This document shows positions 8,356 through 17,365 of a DNA stretch of 64,000 nucleotides, piece by piece; position 1 is the first letter of the stretch, and every line of letters starts with the position of its first letter. The translations under genes were made by a program, and so were the position numbers. This DNA comes from Limnohabitans sp. (GTDB lineage: Bacteria; Pseudomonadota; Gammaproteobacteria; Burkholderiales; Burkholderiaceae_C). The notes beneath the pieces were generated by a model. The model searched no databases. It saw only the letters and a program-made list of their open reading frames with translations, and was not told the origin of the DNA. The stretch is from positions 1 through 64,000 of the forward strand of contig NZ_JAFEIF010000048.1 of the NCBI RefSeq assembly GCF_017848645.1. Reading direction: 5' to 3'.

Positions 8356-9663
8356 TCACCTCACCAAGATCGCCCGAAAGTCGTTCACATTGGTGTGTGT
8401 AGGCCCGGTGATGACCAGATCGCCCAAGGGCTCAAAGAAGCCATAGGCGTCGTTGCGCTGCAGGTGCTCGTCCACCTTGTGACCCAGCGCCAGGGCGCGG
8501 GCCAGCGTGTCGGGGCTCACTTGCGCCCCGGCGTTGTCCTCGATGCCGTCGATGCCATCGGTATCGGCTGCCAGTGCCCACACACCCGGCTGGCCTTGCA
8601 GGGCTTGCGCCAAGCCCATGCAAAACTCGCCCGCCCGGCCCCCGCGCCCCTTGGGCACACCAGCGGCTTGGGGCTTGATCGTCACGGTGGTTTCGCCACC
8701 GCTCAAAATCACACAAGGCTTGATGAAGGGCCCCAGACCCTTGGCCGCTGCACGGGCCAGCGCCGCGTGCACTTTGCCCACTTCGCGCGACTCGCCTTCG
8801 ATCTCGTCGCTCAGGATGTAGGCGTTCAGCCCCATCGCTCGGGCGGCATCGGCCGCGGCCTCCAGCGACTGCTGGGGCGTGGCGATCATGTGCACGCTGT
8901 GCCCCGCAAACACAGGCGAGCCGGGCTTGGGTGTTTCCCAAACACCCGACTGCAAAGCTTGCAGCACCGAGTCGGGCACCGTGATGGCGTAGCGCTTGAG
9001 GATGGCCAGCGCGTCGGCGCAACTGCTGGCATCGGGCACGGTGGGGCCGCTGGCGATGATGGAGGGGTCGTCGCCCGGCACATCGCTGATGGTGAGCGTG
9101 ACCACCCGCGCCGGACTACATGCCGCCGCCAGACGCCCACCTTTGATGCGCGAGAGGTGTTTACGCAGGCAGTTCATTTCAGAAATATTGGCCCCGCTGG
9201 CCAGCAGCTGGCGGTTGATGTCTTGCTTGAGTTGCAAATCGATGCCGTCGGCAGGCAAGGTCAGCAAAGACGAGCCGCCGCCCGAGATCAGGCACAGCAC
9301 CAAATCATCGGCCGTCAAGCCTTTCGCCAATTCCAAAATGCGCTCGGCGGCTTGCAAACCCGCTGCATCGGGCACGGGGTGGGCCGCTTCGACCACCTCA
9401 ATGCGCTCGGGCAAACCGGCAGGGCGCGGTGGTGTGTGGCCGTAACGCGTGACCACCAGACCCGACAGCGGCGCATCTGCTGGCCACATGGCCTCGACAG
9501 CTTGCGCCATGGCGCCCCCAGCTTTGCCAGCGCCGAGCACCAGGGTGCGGCCCTTCGCAGGATCTGGCGGGTTGGGCAAATGGGCGGCGGTGTTGTGCAG
9601 GGGCAAGGCGCGTTGCACGGCCACATCGTAGAGGTGGCGCAGCGCGGTTTGAGGATCGGTCAT
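8356..9663 (-). CDS. ttuD: Glycerate 2-kinase, type II (MOFRL family)
   Basis: A 435-residue GckA/TtuD-family protein that phosphorylates D-glycerate to 2-phosphoglycerate; older literature calls TtuD a hydroxypyruvate reductase. The N-terminal domain has LVLGAGKAGGAMAQ and LCLISGGGSSLL; the C-terminal MOFRL domain has ILSGGETTVTI and ALAADTDGIDG. It is the distal gene of a minus-strand set after ttuC and a Bug protein. It fits a tartrate to D-glycerate to 2-phosphoglycerate route. The terminator at 9735-9771 suggests partly separate transcription. Confidence 0.9.
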   Translation of the reverse strand: MTDPQTALRHLYDVAVQRALPLHNTAAHLPNPPDPAKGRTLVLGAGKAGGAMAQAVEAMWPADAPLSGLVVTRYGHTPPRPAGLPERIEVVEAAHPVPDAAGLQAAERILELAKGLTADDLVLCLISGGGSSLLTLPADGIDLQLKQDINRQLLASGANISEMNCLRKHLSRIKGGRLAAACSPARVVTLTISDVPGDDPSIIASGPTVPDASSCADALAILKRYAITVPDSVLQALQSGVWETPKPGSPVFAGHSVHMIATPQQSLEAAADAARAMGLNAYILSDEIEGESREVGKVHAALARAAAKGLGPFIKPCVILSGGETTVTIKPQAAGVPKGRGGRAGEFCMGLAQALQGQPGVWALAADTDGIDGIEDNAGAQVSPDTLARALALGHKVDEHLQRNDAYGFFEPLGDLVITGPTHTNVNDFRAILVR

Positions 9664-9734
9664 GTTCAGACAGTCTCGGGCAAAAGAACAGGCGCAAAGG
9701 ATAAAGGCATTTCAGCCCACAACCCATCAAAGCC

Positions 9735-9771
9735 AAAAGGGTGCACCAGCCCCAATGCCAGTGCACCCTTT
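9735..9771 (-). terminator. Rho-independent terminator after the Bug-protein gene
   Basis: On the minus strand AAAGGGTGCAC and GTGCACCCTTT form an 11-bp stem around a 14-base loop, ending in TTTT. It sits 20 bases beyond the stop of the Bug-protein gene and before ttuD. Confidence 0.75.
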
Positions 9772-9790
9772 GGTGGCTTGGATGTGCGCT

Positions 9791-10780
9791 TCAATCCGCG
9801 TAAACGCCCGCTGACTTGATCACAGGCGCCCACTTGGCCACTTCGGCCAGCACAAAGGCTTTGTGACCTGCTGGGTCGTTGCGGGCATCGTTGATGACAG
9901 ACGCACCACCAGCATCTTGCTTACGGATGAAGTCCGGATCTTTGACCGCCACTTTCAGTGCGTCGTTGAGCTTTTTCAACACCGGGGCGGGTGTGCCCTT
10001 GGGTGCATACAAGCCCTGCCAGATCGTGACGCTGAAATCCTTGAGCCCGGCTTCCTGCATGGTGGGGTTGTCCTTGAGCACCGGCGAGCTCAAACGCGCG
10101 GGCGTGGTCACGGCGAAAGACTTGACCTTTTTGCCCTCGATCTGCGGGATCGTGGTGGTGGTCTGGTCGCACATCAGGTCCACCTGACCGCCGATCAGGT
10201 CGGTCATGGCGGGGGCCGTGCCTTTGTAGGGCACCGAGGTCATGTCCACCTTGATGGTGGACTGGAACAACATGCCACACAGGTGCGAGGCCGAGCCAGG
10301 GCCTGCGTTGGCAATGTTGATCTTGCCCTTGTTGGCATTGATCCAGCTCACCAACTCGACCATGTTGTTGGCGGGCAGGCTGGGGCGACCGATCAGGTTC
10401 ATCGGGTTTTCGCTGACCAAGCCGATGTACTCAAAGTCTCTTTCGACGTTGTAGGGCAAGTTGCGGAAAAAAGTGGGCAAGGTGGCTTGGGCGATGTGTG
10501 TGAACAGCAACGTGTAACCATCGGCCGATGCTTTGGCCACTTTGTTGGCACCAATTGAGCCGGAAGCGCCTGCCGAGTTGTCGATCACGATGCTGTGCCC
10601 GCCCATGGCTTTGCTCATGGCCTGGGCCAGGTCGCGTGCGGCTTTGTCAGTGGGGCCGCCTGCGGCATAGGGCAGCACGAAGGTGATGGTTTTGTTCGAT
10701 GCGGGGTAGTCTTGTGCGAACGCATTGGCAGACAAGAGCAAAGCGCAAGCGAAGGAAACCGGCAGAAATGGGGAGCGCAT
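9791..10780 (-). CDS. Tripartite tricarboxylate transporter substrate-binding protein (Bug/TctC family)
   Basis: A 329-residue periplasmic binding protein. A signal peptide ends in SANAFAQ before DYPASNKTITFVLPYAAGG, the usual Bug N-terminal strand. The G-x-SGSIGANKVAKA segment and VPYKGTAPAMTDLIGGQVDLM are family hallmarks. The start at 10780 (MRSPFL) is preferred over a GTG/ATG five codons upstream. It lies between ttuC and ttuD, so its ligand is probably tartrate, malate or a related hydroxy-dicarboxylate. No TctA/TctB membrane partners are adjacent; it may share the set at 25216-27245, or act as an orphan sensor. Confidence 0.9.
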   Translation of the reverse strand: MRSPFLPVSFACALLLSANAFAQDYPASNKTITFVLPYAAGGPTDKAARDLAQAMSKAMGGHSIVIDNSAGASGSIGANKVAKASADGYTLLFTHIAQATLPTFFRNLPYNVERDFEYIGLVSENPMNLIGRPSLPANNMVELVSWINANKGKINIANAGPGSASHLCGMLFQSTIKVDMTSVPYKGTAPAMTDLIGGQVDLMCDQTTTTIPQIEGKKVKSFAVTTPARLSSPVLKDNPTMQEAGLKDFSVTIWQGLYAPKGTPAPVLKKLNDALKVAVKDPDFIRKQDAGGASVINDARNDPAGHKAFVLAEVAKWAPVIKSAGVYAD

Positions 10781-10862
10781 GGTCAAACCTTTCAAAGATT
10801 AAGGGGATCAAGATTCATTGATCAGGAAAAGGACAGACTGCATCCAGCCCTGCATCATGACT

Positions 10863-11927
10863 TCAAGTCAAGGCCTTGCATACAGCCTCGGTGACATCGA
10901 CCGTGCGGGCTTTCCCGCCCAAGTCACCCGTGTGCAAGGCCGGATTGGCCGTCACGCTTTCGATGACCGCCATCAGACGCTGGGCCGCAGCCGGCTCGCC
11001 AATGTGCTCCAGCAGCATAACCACCGACCAGAAGGTGCCCACCGGATTGGCCAGGCCCTTGCCCATGATGTCAAAGGCCGAGCCGTGGATGGGCTCGAAC
11101 ATGCTGGGGTAACGGCGCTCGGGGTCGATGTTGCCCGTGGGCGCAATGCCCAAGCTGCCCGCCAGCGCAGCGGCCAGATCGCTCAGGATGTCGGCATGCA
11201 AATTGGTGGCGACCAAGGTGTCCAACGTGGCCGGGCGGTTGACCATGCGGGCGGTGGCGGCGTCGACCAGCTCTTTGTCCCACTTCACATCGGGAAACTC
11301 TTTGGAGACTTGAACGGCGATCTCGTCCCACATGACCATGGCGTGGCGCTGGGCGTTGCTCTTGGTCACCACCGTCAGCAGCTTGCGCGGGCGCGACTGC
11401 GCCAGCTTGAAGGCGTAGCGCAAGATGCGCTCCACGCCTGCGCGGGTCATGATGGACACATCGGTGGCCGCTTCGATCGGATGGCCTTGGTGCACGCGCC
11501 CGCCCACGCCCGAATATTCGCCCTCGGAGTTTTCACGCACGATGACCCAGTCCAGGTCTTTGGGGGTGCAGCGCTTCAAAGGTGCATCGATGCCGGGCAA
11601 TATGCGTGTGGGCCGCACATTGGCGTACTGGTCAAAGCCCTGACAAATCTTCAGGCGCAGGCCCCACAGCGTGATGTGGTCCGGGATGTCCGGGTCACCG
11701 GCCGAGCCGAACAGGATGGCGTCTTTGCCGCGCAAGGCATCCAGGCCATCGGCGGGCATCATCACGCCGTGCTGGCGGTAGTGGTCGCCGCCCCAGCCAA
11801 AGTTTTCAAACTCGAAAGCAAAAGTGCCACAGGCTTGCGCCAAGGCCTGCATGACCTGTTGGCCTGCAGGAATGACTTCTTTGCCAATGCCGTCTCCGGG
11901 GATGGTGGCGATGCGGTAGGTTTTCAT
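10863..11927 (-). CDS. ttuC: Tartrate dehydrogenase/decarboxylase (D-malate dehydrogenase family)
   Basis: A 354-residue NAD-dependent beta-decarboxylating dehydrogenase of the isopropylmalate dehydrogenase superfamily. The N-terminus is YRIATIPGDGIGKEV. Substrate residues lie in NVRPTRILPG and VIVRENSEGEYSGVGG, and the metal and cofactor region in NLHADILSDLAA and FEPIHGSAFDIMGKG. The R-x-N-x-EGEY-x-GVGG pattern matches TtuC/YeaU rather than LeuB. ATG 11927 fits the family start; the open frame extends 25 codons further without conservation. It is divergent from a LysR gene over 99 bases and heads the tartrate/glycerate set. Confidence 0.9.
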   Translation of the reverse strand: MKTYRIATIPGDGIGKEVIPAGQQVMQALAQACGTFAFEFENFGWGGDHYRQHGVMMPADGLDALRGKDAILFGSAGDPDIPDHITLWGLRLKICQGFDQYANVRPTRILPGIDAPLKRCTPKDLDWVIVRENSEGEYSGVGGRVHQGHPIEAATDVSIMTRAGVERILRYAFKLAQSRPRKLLTVVTKSNAQRHAMVMWDEIAVQVSKEFPDVKWDKELVDAATARMVNRPATLDTLVATNLHADILSDLAAALAGSLGIAPTGNIDPERRYPSMFEPIHGSAFDIMGKGLANPVGTFWSVVMLLEHIGEPAAAQRLMAVIESVTANPALHTGDLGGKARTVDVTEAVCKALT

Positions 11928-12026
11928 GTGAATGCGGGATGGATGTTGAACGGTGCAGACATTCTGGAGCCTGATCAGATCAACAAACACCCTAAAATTC
12001 AACTCATTGTTAACCTTAGATCAACA

Positions 12027-12938
12027 ATGGAACCACGCCTGCAAGCGGCCGATCTGGGCTTTTTTTCTGCACTGGCCATGGCGGGCAGCCTGAGCGCCGC
12101 TGCGCGTGAGCTGAGCATCACCACCGCTGCCGTGAGCAAGCGCCTGTCGCACATGGAGTCGCGCCTGGGTGTGCCCCTGGTCAACCGCACCACCCGCCGC
12201 ATGAGCCTGACGGTGGAAGGCGAAACCATGCTGCGCCACGCCCGCAGCATCCTGGCCGAGATGGCCGATCTGGAACAGCAGTTGGGTGCCAGCCGCTCCA
12301 CGCCCAGCGGCCTGCTGCGCATCAACGCCACGTTGGGATTTGGGCGCAGCCACATCGGCCCACTGATCAGCCGCTTCGTGCGGCAATATCCGCAAGTCGA
12401 TGCACAGCTGCAGCTGTCGGTGGACCCGCCCTCGCTGAGCGACGACGCCTTTGACGTGTGTATCCGCTTTGGCCCGCCGCCCGACACCCGCGTGATTGCA
12501 CGCAAGATCGCCGACAACCAGCGCCTGCTGTGTGCATCGCCCGCCTACCTCCAGGCGCATGGCGAGCCCAAAACTCCGGCCGACCTGACCCGGCACAACT
12601 TCATCAGTATCCGCCAAGGGGGCGAAGCCTATGGCGTGGTCAAACTCACACGCGGCAAGCAAGGCCCCACCGAGACCATCAAGACGCGCGGCAACCTGAC
12701 CACCAACGACGGCAGCATCGCGGTGCAATGGGCGCTGGATGGTCACGGCCTCTTGCTGCGGGCCGAATGGGACATCCGCCAGCACTTGGCCACTGGCCAG
12801 CTGGTGCAAGTGCTGCCGCAGCACCACACGCCCGATGCCGACATTTATGCGGTTTACCCCGCGCAGCACAAATCGGCGGCGCGGGTGCGGGCGTTTGTGG
12901 ACTTTGTGGCCGAGGCGTTCAGGCCCGCCAGGCCTTGA
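12027..12938 (+). CDS. LysR-family regulator of the tartrate island
   Basis: A 303-residue LysR protein with a helix-turn-helix at about residues 18-40 (SLSAAARELSITTAAVSKRL) and the RTTRR-SLTVEGE linker region typical of the LTTR group related to TtuA/DmlR. The ATG at 12027 starts the conserved protein. The much longer in-frame extension upstream is antisense to ttuC and is not real. The divergent layout with ttuC makes control of ttuC, the Bug protein and ttuD likely. The AT-rich 11928-12026 interval, with TGATCAGATCA, is the probable operator region. Confidence 0.87.
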   Translation: MEPRLQAADLGFFSALAMAGSLSAAARELSITTAAVSKRLSHMESRLGVPLVNRTTRRMSLTVEGETMLRHARSILAEMADLEQQLGASRSTPSGLLRINATLGFGRSHIGPLISRFVRQYPQVDAQLQLSVDPPSLSDDAFDVCIRFGPPPDTRVIARKIADNQRLLCASPAYLQAHGEPKTPADLTRHNFISIRQGGEAYGVVKLTRGKQGPTETIKTRGNLTTNDGSIAVQWALDGHGLLLRAEWDIRQHLATGQLVQVLPQHHTPDADIYAVYPAQHKSAARVRAFVDFVAEAFRPARP

Positions 12939-13024
12939 TGGGCCGGCTGTCATGCAAAGCAACATCGGACGCTTTGGCCAGCCTTAGCATTTGGCCATCC
13001 TCCCAGTCATGACCAGGACACGCC

Positions 13025-14218
13025 ATGAACGACACCGCCCTCCTCCCACCTGCCCTAGAAGCTATCCGTGCGCACGAAGCCGAGATGGTGGACATCCGCC
13101 ACCAGATCCACGCCAACCCCGAGCTGGGATTTCAAGAGAACGACACCAGTGACCTGGTGGCCGCACGGCTTGAACGCTGGGGCTGGGAGGTGCACCGAGG
13201 TTTGGGCGGCACGGGCGTGGTCGGCACCTTGCGTTCGGGCACCAGCACACGCCGCATCGGCCTGCGTGCCGACATGGACGCCCTGCCGATTGCCGAAACC
13301 TCGGGCAAGGCCTGGGCCAGCAAGGTGTTTGGCAAGATGCACGCCTGTGGCCATGACGGCCACACCGCCATGCTGCTGTCTGCGGCACGCCATCTGGCGG
13401 CCACCCGACACTTCGACGGCATCGTGCACGCCGTGTTCCAGCCCGCCGAAGAGGGTCTGGGCGGTGCCCGCAAGATGCTGGAAGACGGTTTCCTGGACTT
13501 GTTTCCCTGCGATGCCATGTTTGGCATGCACAACGGCCCCGGCATTCCTGAAGGCCAATTCATGGCCGTGCCCGGTTGTGCCATGGCCAGCGCAGACACC
13601 TGCATCATCACCGTCAAGGGGGTGGGCGGCCATGCCGCCTTTCCGCACAATGCGGTTGACCCCATCCTCGTGGGCTCGGCCATTGTCATGGCCTTGCAAA
13701 GTGTGGTCTCGCGCAACGTGCCGCCCCTGCAAACCGGCATCATTTCGCTGGGGGCATTTTTGGCAGGCGACGCACCCAACGTGATCCCGGGCACGGCCGA
13801 GCTGCGGTTGAGCGTGCGGGCCATGCAACCCGAAATTCGCGACCTGCTGGAGCGCCGCATCCACGAAATCGCCACCGCCCAGGCGCAGACCTACGGTGCC
13901 ACGGTCGAGGTGAACTACATGCGCCGCTACCCGGTCCTCATGAACGACCCCACCCAAACCGCGTTCTGTCTCGATCTGGTGCGCGACTGGCTGGGCGAGA
14001 CCGGCCTGGTGCCCAACCCCGAGCCCGTGCCCGCCAGTGAAGACTTCGCCTTTTTCCTGGAAAAGGTGCCCGGCTGCTTCATCAACATCGGCAACGGCGT
14101 GGGCAGTGTGGGCGGCTGCATGGTGCACAACGCAGGTTATGACTTCAACGACCGAATTTTGTCGACCGGTGCCACTTACTGGGTCAAACTGGTGGAACGC
14201 TGGCTTGCCAAGGTTTGA
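13025..14218 (+). CDS. M20-family amidohydrolase (hippurate hydrolase/aminoacylase type)
   Basis: A 397-residue zinc hydrolase of the M20D group that removes acyl groups from amino acids or related amides. Family motifs are RHQIHANPELGFQE near the N-terminus, RADMDALPI, the metal-binding MHACGHDGH (His106, Cys108, His110), QPAEEG, and a late SEDFAFF. AGGA lies nine bases before the ATG. The exact substrate cannot be read from sequence; hippurate, N-acyl-amino acids or indole-acetyl-amino acids are all possible. It is followed in the same direction by an 8-oxoguanine deaminase-like gene after 139 bases. Confidence 0.88.
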   Translation: MNDTALLPPALEAIRAHEAEMVDIRHQIHANPELGFQENDTSDLVAARLERWGWEVHRGLGGTGVVGTLRSGTSTRRIGLRADMDALPIAETSGKAWASKVFGKMHACGHDGHTAMLLSAARHLAATRHFDGIVHAVFQPAEEGLGGARKMLEDGFLDLFPCDAMFGMHNGPGIPEGQFMAVPGCAMASADTCIITVKGVGGHAAFPHNAVDPILVGSAIVMALQSVVSRNVPPLQTGIISLGAFLAGDAPNVIPGTAELRLSVRAMQPEIRDLLERRIHEIATAQAQTYGATVEVNYMRRYPVLMNDPTQTAFCLDLVRDWLGETGLVPNPEPVPASEDFAFFLEKVPGCFINIGNGVGSVGGCMVHNAGYDFNDRILSTGATYWVKLVERWLAKV

Positions 14219-14357
14219 AGCGATCAAGCCGTCTGCTTAAAATCGCCTCACTGCACAGCCCGGGACGCGCGGCAACGTGGTGCTCGCCCTCCCCGCTTTT
14301 TGCGGACACCAGGGGATTCGGCCGCGACTTGTTTCACCCTTTGCCCAGGACAAGTCC

Positions 14358-15788
14358 ATGACCACGCTGCTCATCCACCGCGCCCGCTGCATCGCCACCA
14401 TGGACGATGCGAACACCGAACTGAAAGACGCCTCGCTGTTGATTCGCGACGGCCGCATAGAACGCATCATCCCTTCCAGTGAGAACATTGACGAACTGCT
14501 CACGCAAGTGGATGAAGTGATCGACGCACGCCACCATGTGGTGGTGCCGGGCCTGATCAACTCGCACCACCACATGTACCAGTCGCTCACGCGGGCGATT
14601 CCGGCAGTGCAAAACGCCGAGCTTTTTTCTTGGCTCAAGGGCCTTTACCCCATCTGGGTGGGCCTGACGCCCGAGATGGTGCGTGTGTCGGGCCAGGTAG
14701 CCATGGCCGAGCTGCTGCTGAGCGGCTGCACCACCAGCAGTGACCACCTCTACATCTACCCCAACGGTGTGCGACTGGACGACAGCATCGAAGCGGCGCA
14801 CACCATCGGCATGCGCTTTACGGCCACACGCGGCAGCATGAGCGTGGGCGAGAGCCAAGGCGGGCTGCCGCCCGACAGCGTGGTCGAAAAAGAACCGGCC
14901 ATCTTGAAAGAAACCCAGCGCCTGATCGAGACCTGGCACGACGCCAGCTACGGGTCGATGACGCACGTGGCCGTGGCCCCCTGCTCGCCCTTCAGCGTGA
15001 GCCAGGACCTGATGCGCGAATCCGCAAAGTTGGCCCGCGCCCACGGCGTGCGCTTGCACACCCACCTGGCCGAAAACGACCACGACATCGCCTACACCCG
15101 CGAGAAGTTCCACTGCACCCCCGCGCAATACGCCGAGGACCTGGGCTGGGTGGGCCATGACGTGTGGCACGCCCACGGCGTCAAACTCGACGACGAAGGC
15201 ACCTACCTGTTTGCCCGCACGCGCACCGGCATCGCCCACTGCCCGTGCAGCAACATGCGCCTGGCCAGCGGCATCTTGCCGCTGCGCAAAATGCTCGATG
15301 CGGGTGTGCCCATTGGCCTGGGTGTGGACGGCAGCGCCAGCAACGACGCGGCGCACCTGCTGAACGAAGCGCGTCAAGCCATGCTGCTGGCGCGTGTGGG
15401 CAAGGCTTTAGAGCCACCGCGCGTCGAAGACGGGCGCACTGTATTCGGTTGTGACCACGGCCCCGCCGACATGACGCCCCGCGACGCCCTGCGCCTGGCC
15501 ACACGCGGCGGGGCCGAAGTGCTGGGCCGCGCCCATGAGCTGGGGCAGATCAAAGCGGGCTATTGCGCCGACATTGCCATGTTCCGCACCGACACCCTGA
15601 GCATGGCGGGCGGCGCGGTGCACGACCCGGTGGGGGCGCTCTTGCTGTGCGCCAGTGACAACGCCGACTACACGATCGTCAATGGCCGCGTGGTGGTGCG
15701 CCAAGGGCAGATCATCACCGTGGACATGGGGCCCCTGATCGAGCGGCACAACCAGTTGGCTTTGCAGCTGGCCTTGGGTGTGAACTGA
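14358..15788 (+). CDS. 8-oxoguanine deaminase (amidohydrolase superfamily)
   Basis: A 476-residue member of the ATZ/TRZ-like amidohydrolases, with metal residues in PGLINSHHHMYQ (His70-72 region), HTHLAEN and GVDGSASND. The layout (N-terminal TTLLIHRARCIATMDD, then AIPAVQNAELFSWL) matches proteins characterised as 8-oxoguanine deaminase, which turn 8-oxoguanine into urate. That product enters the PuuD-UraH pathway in this window. ATG 14358 is preceded by CAGGACA. Hydroxyatrazine-type hydrolases are relatives and cannot be fully excluded. Confidence 0.82.
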   Translation: MTTLLIHRARCIATMDDANTELKDASLLIRDGRIERIIPSSENIDELLTQVDEVIDARHHVVVPGLINSHHHMYQSLTRAIPAVQNAELFSWLKGLYPIWVGLTPEMVRVSGQVAMAELLLSGCTTSSDHLYIYPNGVRLDDSIEAAHTIGMRFTATRGSMSVGESQGGLPPDSVVEKEPAILKETQRLIETWHDASYGSMTHVAVAPCSPFSVSQDLMRESAKLARAHGVRLHTHLAENDHDIAYTREKFHCTPAQYAEDLGWVGHDVWHAHGVKLDDEGTYLFARTRTGIAHCPCSNMRLASGILPLRKMLDAGVPIGLGVDGSASNDAAHLLNEARQAMLLARVGKALEPPRVEDGRTVFGCDHGPADMTPRDALRLATRGGAEVLGRAHELGQIKAGYCADIAMFRTDTLSMAGGAVHDPVGALLLCASDNADYTIVNGRVVVRQGQIITVDMGPLIERHNQLALQLALGVN

Positions 15789-15789
15789 G

Positions 15790-16278
15790 CTAGGTGGCCA
15801 TGCCCGCCAGCGCCCTCAAGTAAGCCTCCCCACGCGCCTCGGCAAACAAGTCCAGCGCCAGCGTGAAGCCCGCCTGCACCACCAAGCCGATGCCGATGGC
15901 GGTGGCCGGGTCCCATTTGGAGAAGAACGCGATCAGGCAGGCCCCGAGCACGAGCAGGCCCAGCTCGACGCTTTTGTACAGTTTGAAATTGGCCATCACC
16001 GTTTGCATGCGTGCGGTTTCGGCTTGTTTGAACTCGGCTGGTGCGCTCACGAGTTGGGTGCTGAGCTTGGCCAGTTGGGCATCGGTGCGCGCAAAAATGG
16101 TGACGCCCACCACCAGCTGCATCAGCGCCACCACCACCAAAGGCAGCGCCATCCAGCGCAGGCGGTGGCCGTGGGACCACAGCCAAACCGCCAGGCCTAT
16201 CGCCATCAAGGCCGCCAGCATGAAAAGCACGCTTTCCTGCTTCTCCCCGACAAAATAATCCGTCATGTCTTTCACCAT
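15790..16278 (-). CDS. Small integral membrane protein of unknown function
   Basis: A 162-residue protein with about four predicted hydrophobic segments (roughly residues 18-35, 44-63, 108-128 and 133-152) and a charged stretch between segments 2 and 3. ATG 16278 has AGGAG nine bases upstream; an ATG 21 bases earlier is less supported. It is last in a minus-strand set SDR - AraC - this gene, with a 33-base gap to the AraC stop. It ends one base after the stop of the convergent deaminase gene. No function can be assigned; it may be a membrane partner of the SDR or alcohol-oxidation system. Confidence 0.7.
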   Translation of the reverse strand: MVKDMTDYFVGEKQESVLFMLAALMAIGLAVWLWSHGHRLRWMALPLVVVALMQLVVGVTIFARTDAQLAKLSTQLVSAPAEFKQAETARMQTVMANFKLYKSVELGLLVLGACLIAFFSKWDPATAIGIGLVVQAGFTLALDLFAEARGEAYLRALAGMAT

Positions 16279-16311
16279 GTGCAGGTCTCCTGTGTTCATG
16301 TTCTGTGCCCC

Positions 16312-17328
16312 TCAATGCCACTGGGCGTCCATGCCCGCACGCCCCTGCCGATAGGCCGCAGGTGTGGTGCCGGTCCAGCTTCTGAAGGCCCGGATGAAGG
16401 AGTTGCTTTCCTGAAAGCCCAGCAGCCACGAAATCTCGCCGGCTGAAATGTCGGTGCGGCTCAGGTAATGCCGCGCCAGCTCATGCCGCACCTCGCTGAG
16501 CAGTTCTTGAAACCCCACCGACTCGTCGGCCAACTGCCGCTGCAAGGAGCGCTTGCTGATGGCCAAACGCTTTGCCACGGCGTCGATGCTGCTGATGCCG
16601 GCGGGCAGCGTTTCCAGCAACACGGCCCGCACCCGCTCGCGCAGGCTCGCTTGTGCATCCAACTCAGAGAGCCGGCTGTTGAGGGCGGGCTCAAACGCGT
16701 CCCACATGGCCATGTTGTCGGTCAAGAAAGGCCGACGCGCATCGTGCGCTGAAAAGGCAATCTGGATCTGTTCAGAGGCCCCCAAGGCGCAGCCCAAATA
16801 GGCTTGATAGGGTGCAATTTTCAAAGGCAAATCCGGCACCGAGGCCGCCAAGGGCTCGATCCGCTCGCGCGTGGCCAGCCGGGCCAGTTGCGTAAAGAAC
16901 ACCAGCTCCGAGACACCCAGACTGCGGGGAATCGGTGCGGTGCTCCCGTAGCAGCGGAGTGTGACCTGCGTGCGGTCTGCGCGGATGTCGACCGCCATGT
17001 GCAAGGGTCCGATCAAGCGTTTGTAATGCGCCAGCCGCTGCAGCGCGGTGTTCAGGTCGGGGCTGCACAGGCAGGCGAACAGGGCCGGGTCAAAAGCCTC
17101 CACCGACATGGCCTGTGCGAGCTTCAGGGCGAGTTCGTCATGGCCTGCGGCTTGCTCCAGTCCACGCCAGAGGTCAAAGTACTGCGAAGGTGACAAACTC
17201 GCACCCGAGCGCGCAAACAGGTCGCCCGGCAGCCGGGCCAAGCTCAGCACATCAGCAGGGGCATAACCCATATCGAGGATGAGCAGTTTCCAGCTCATCT
17301 GCACGGCAAAGCGCGTGGCCTGTTTCAC
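16312..17328 (-). CDS. AraC-family regulator (OruR/ArgR-like, with Arabinose_bd N-terminal domain)
   Basis: A 338-residue regulator. The N-terminal two-thirds match the 'AraC-type arabinose-binding/dimerisation-like' domain of the OruR group (LARLPGDLFARSGASLSP, then SPDLNTALQRLAHYKRLIGP). The C-terminal 100 residues hold two helix-turn-helix motifs (AVAKRLAISKRSLQRQLADE and the FQESNSFIRAFRSWTGTTPAAYR signature). The predicted start is GTG 17328; an ATG ten codons in is possible. It lies 37 bases after the SDR gene, in the same apparent operon. Confidence 0.85.
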   Translation of the reverse strand: MKQATRFAVQMSWKLLILDMGYAPADVLSLARLPGDLFARSGASLSPSQYFDLWRGLEQAAGHDELALKLAQAMSVEAFDPALFACLCSPDLNTALQRLAHYKRLIGPLHMAVDIRADRTQVTLRCYGSTAPIPRSLGVSELVFFTQLARLATRERIEPLAASVPDLPLKIAPYQAYLGCALGASEQIQIAFSAHDARRPFLTDNMAMWDAFEPALNSRLSELDAQASLRERVRAVLLETLPAGISSIDAVAKRLAISKRSLQRQLADESVGFQELLSEVRHELARHYLSRTDISAGEISWLLGFQESNSFIRAFRSWTGTTPAAYRQGRAGMDAQWH

Positions 17329-17365
17329 GGTGTGGGTCTTTCTGGCAATGCGGCGTGGACAAGGA

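Noticed and set aside
10807..10822. ATCAA-GATTCA-TTGAT dyad before the Bug gene as an FNR box
   Set aside because: FNR/Crp sites read TTGAT-N4-ATCAA; this is inverted and has a 6-base spacer.
10818..12026. 400-codon N-terminal extension of the LysR gene
   Set aside because: It is antisense to ttuC; the LysR family start is at ATG 12027.
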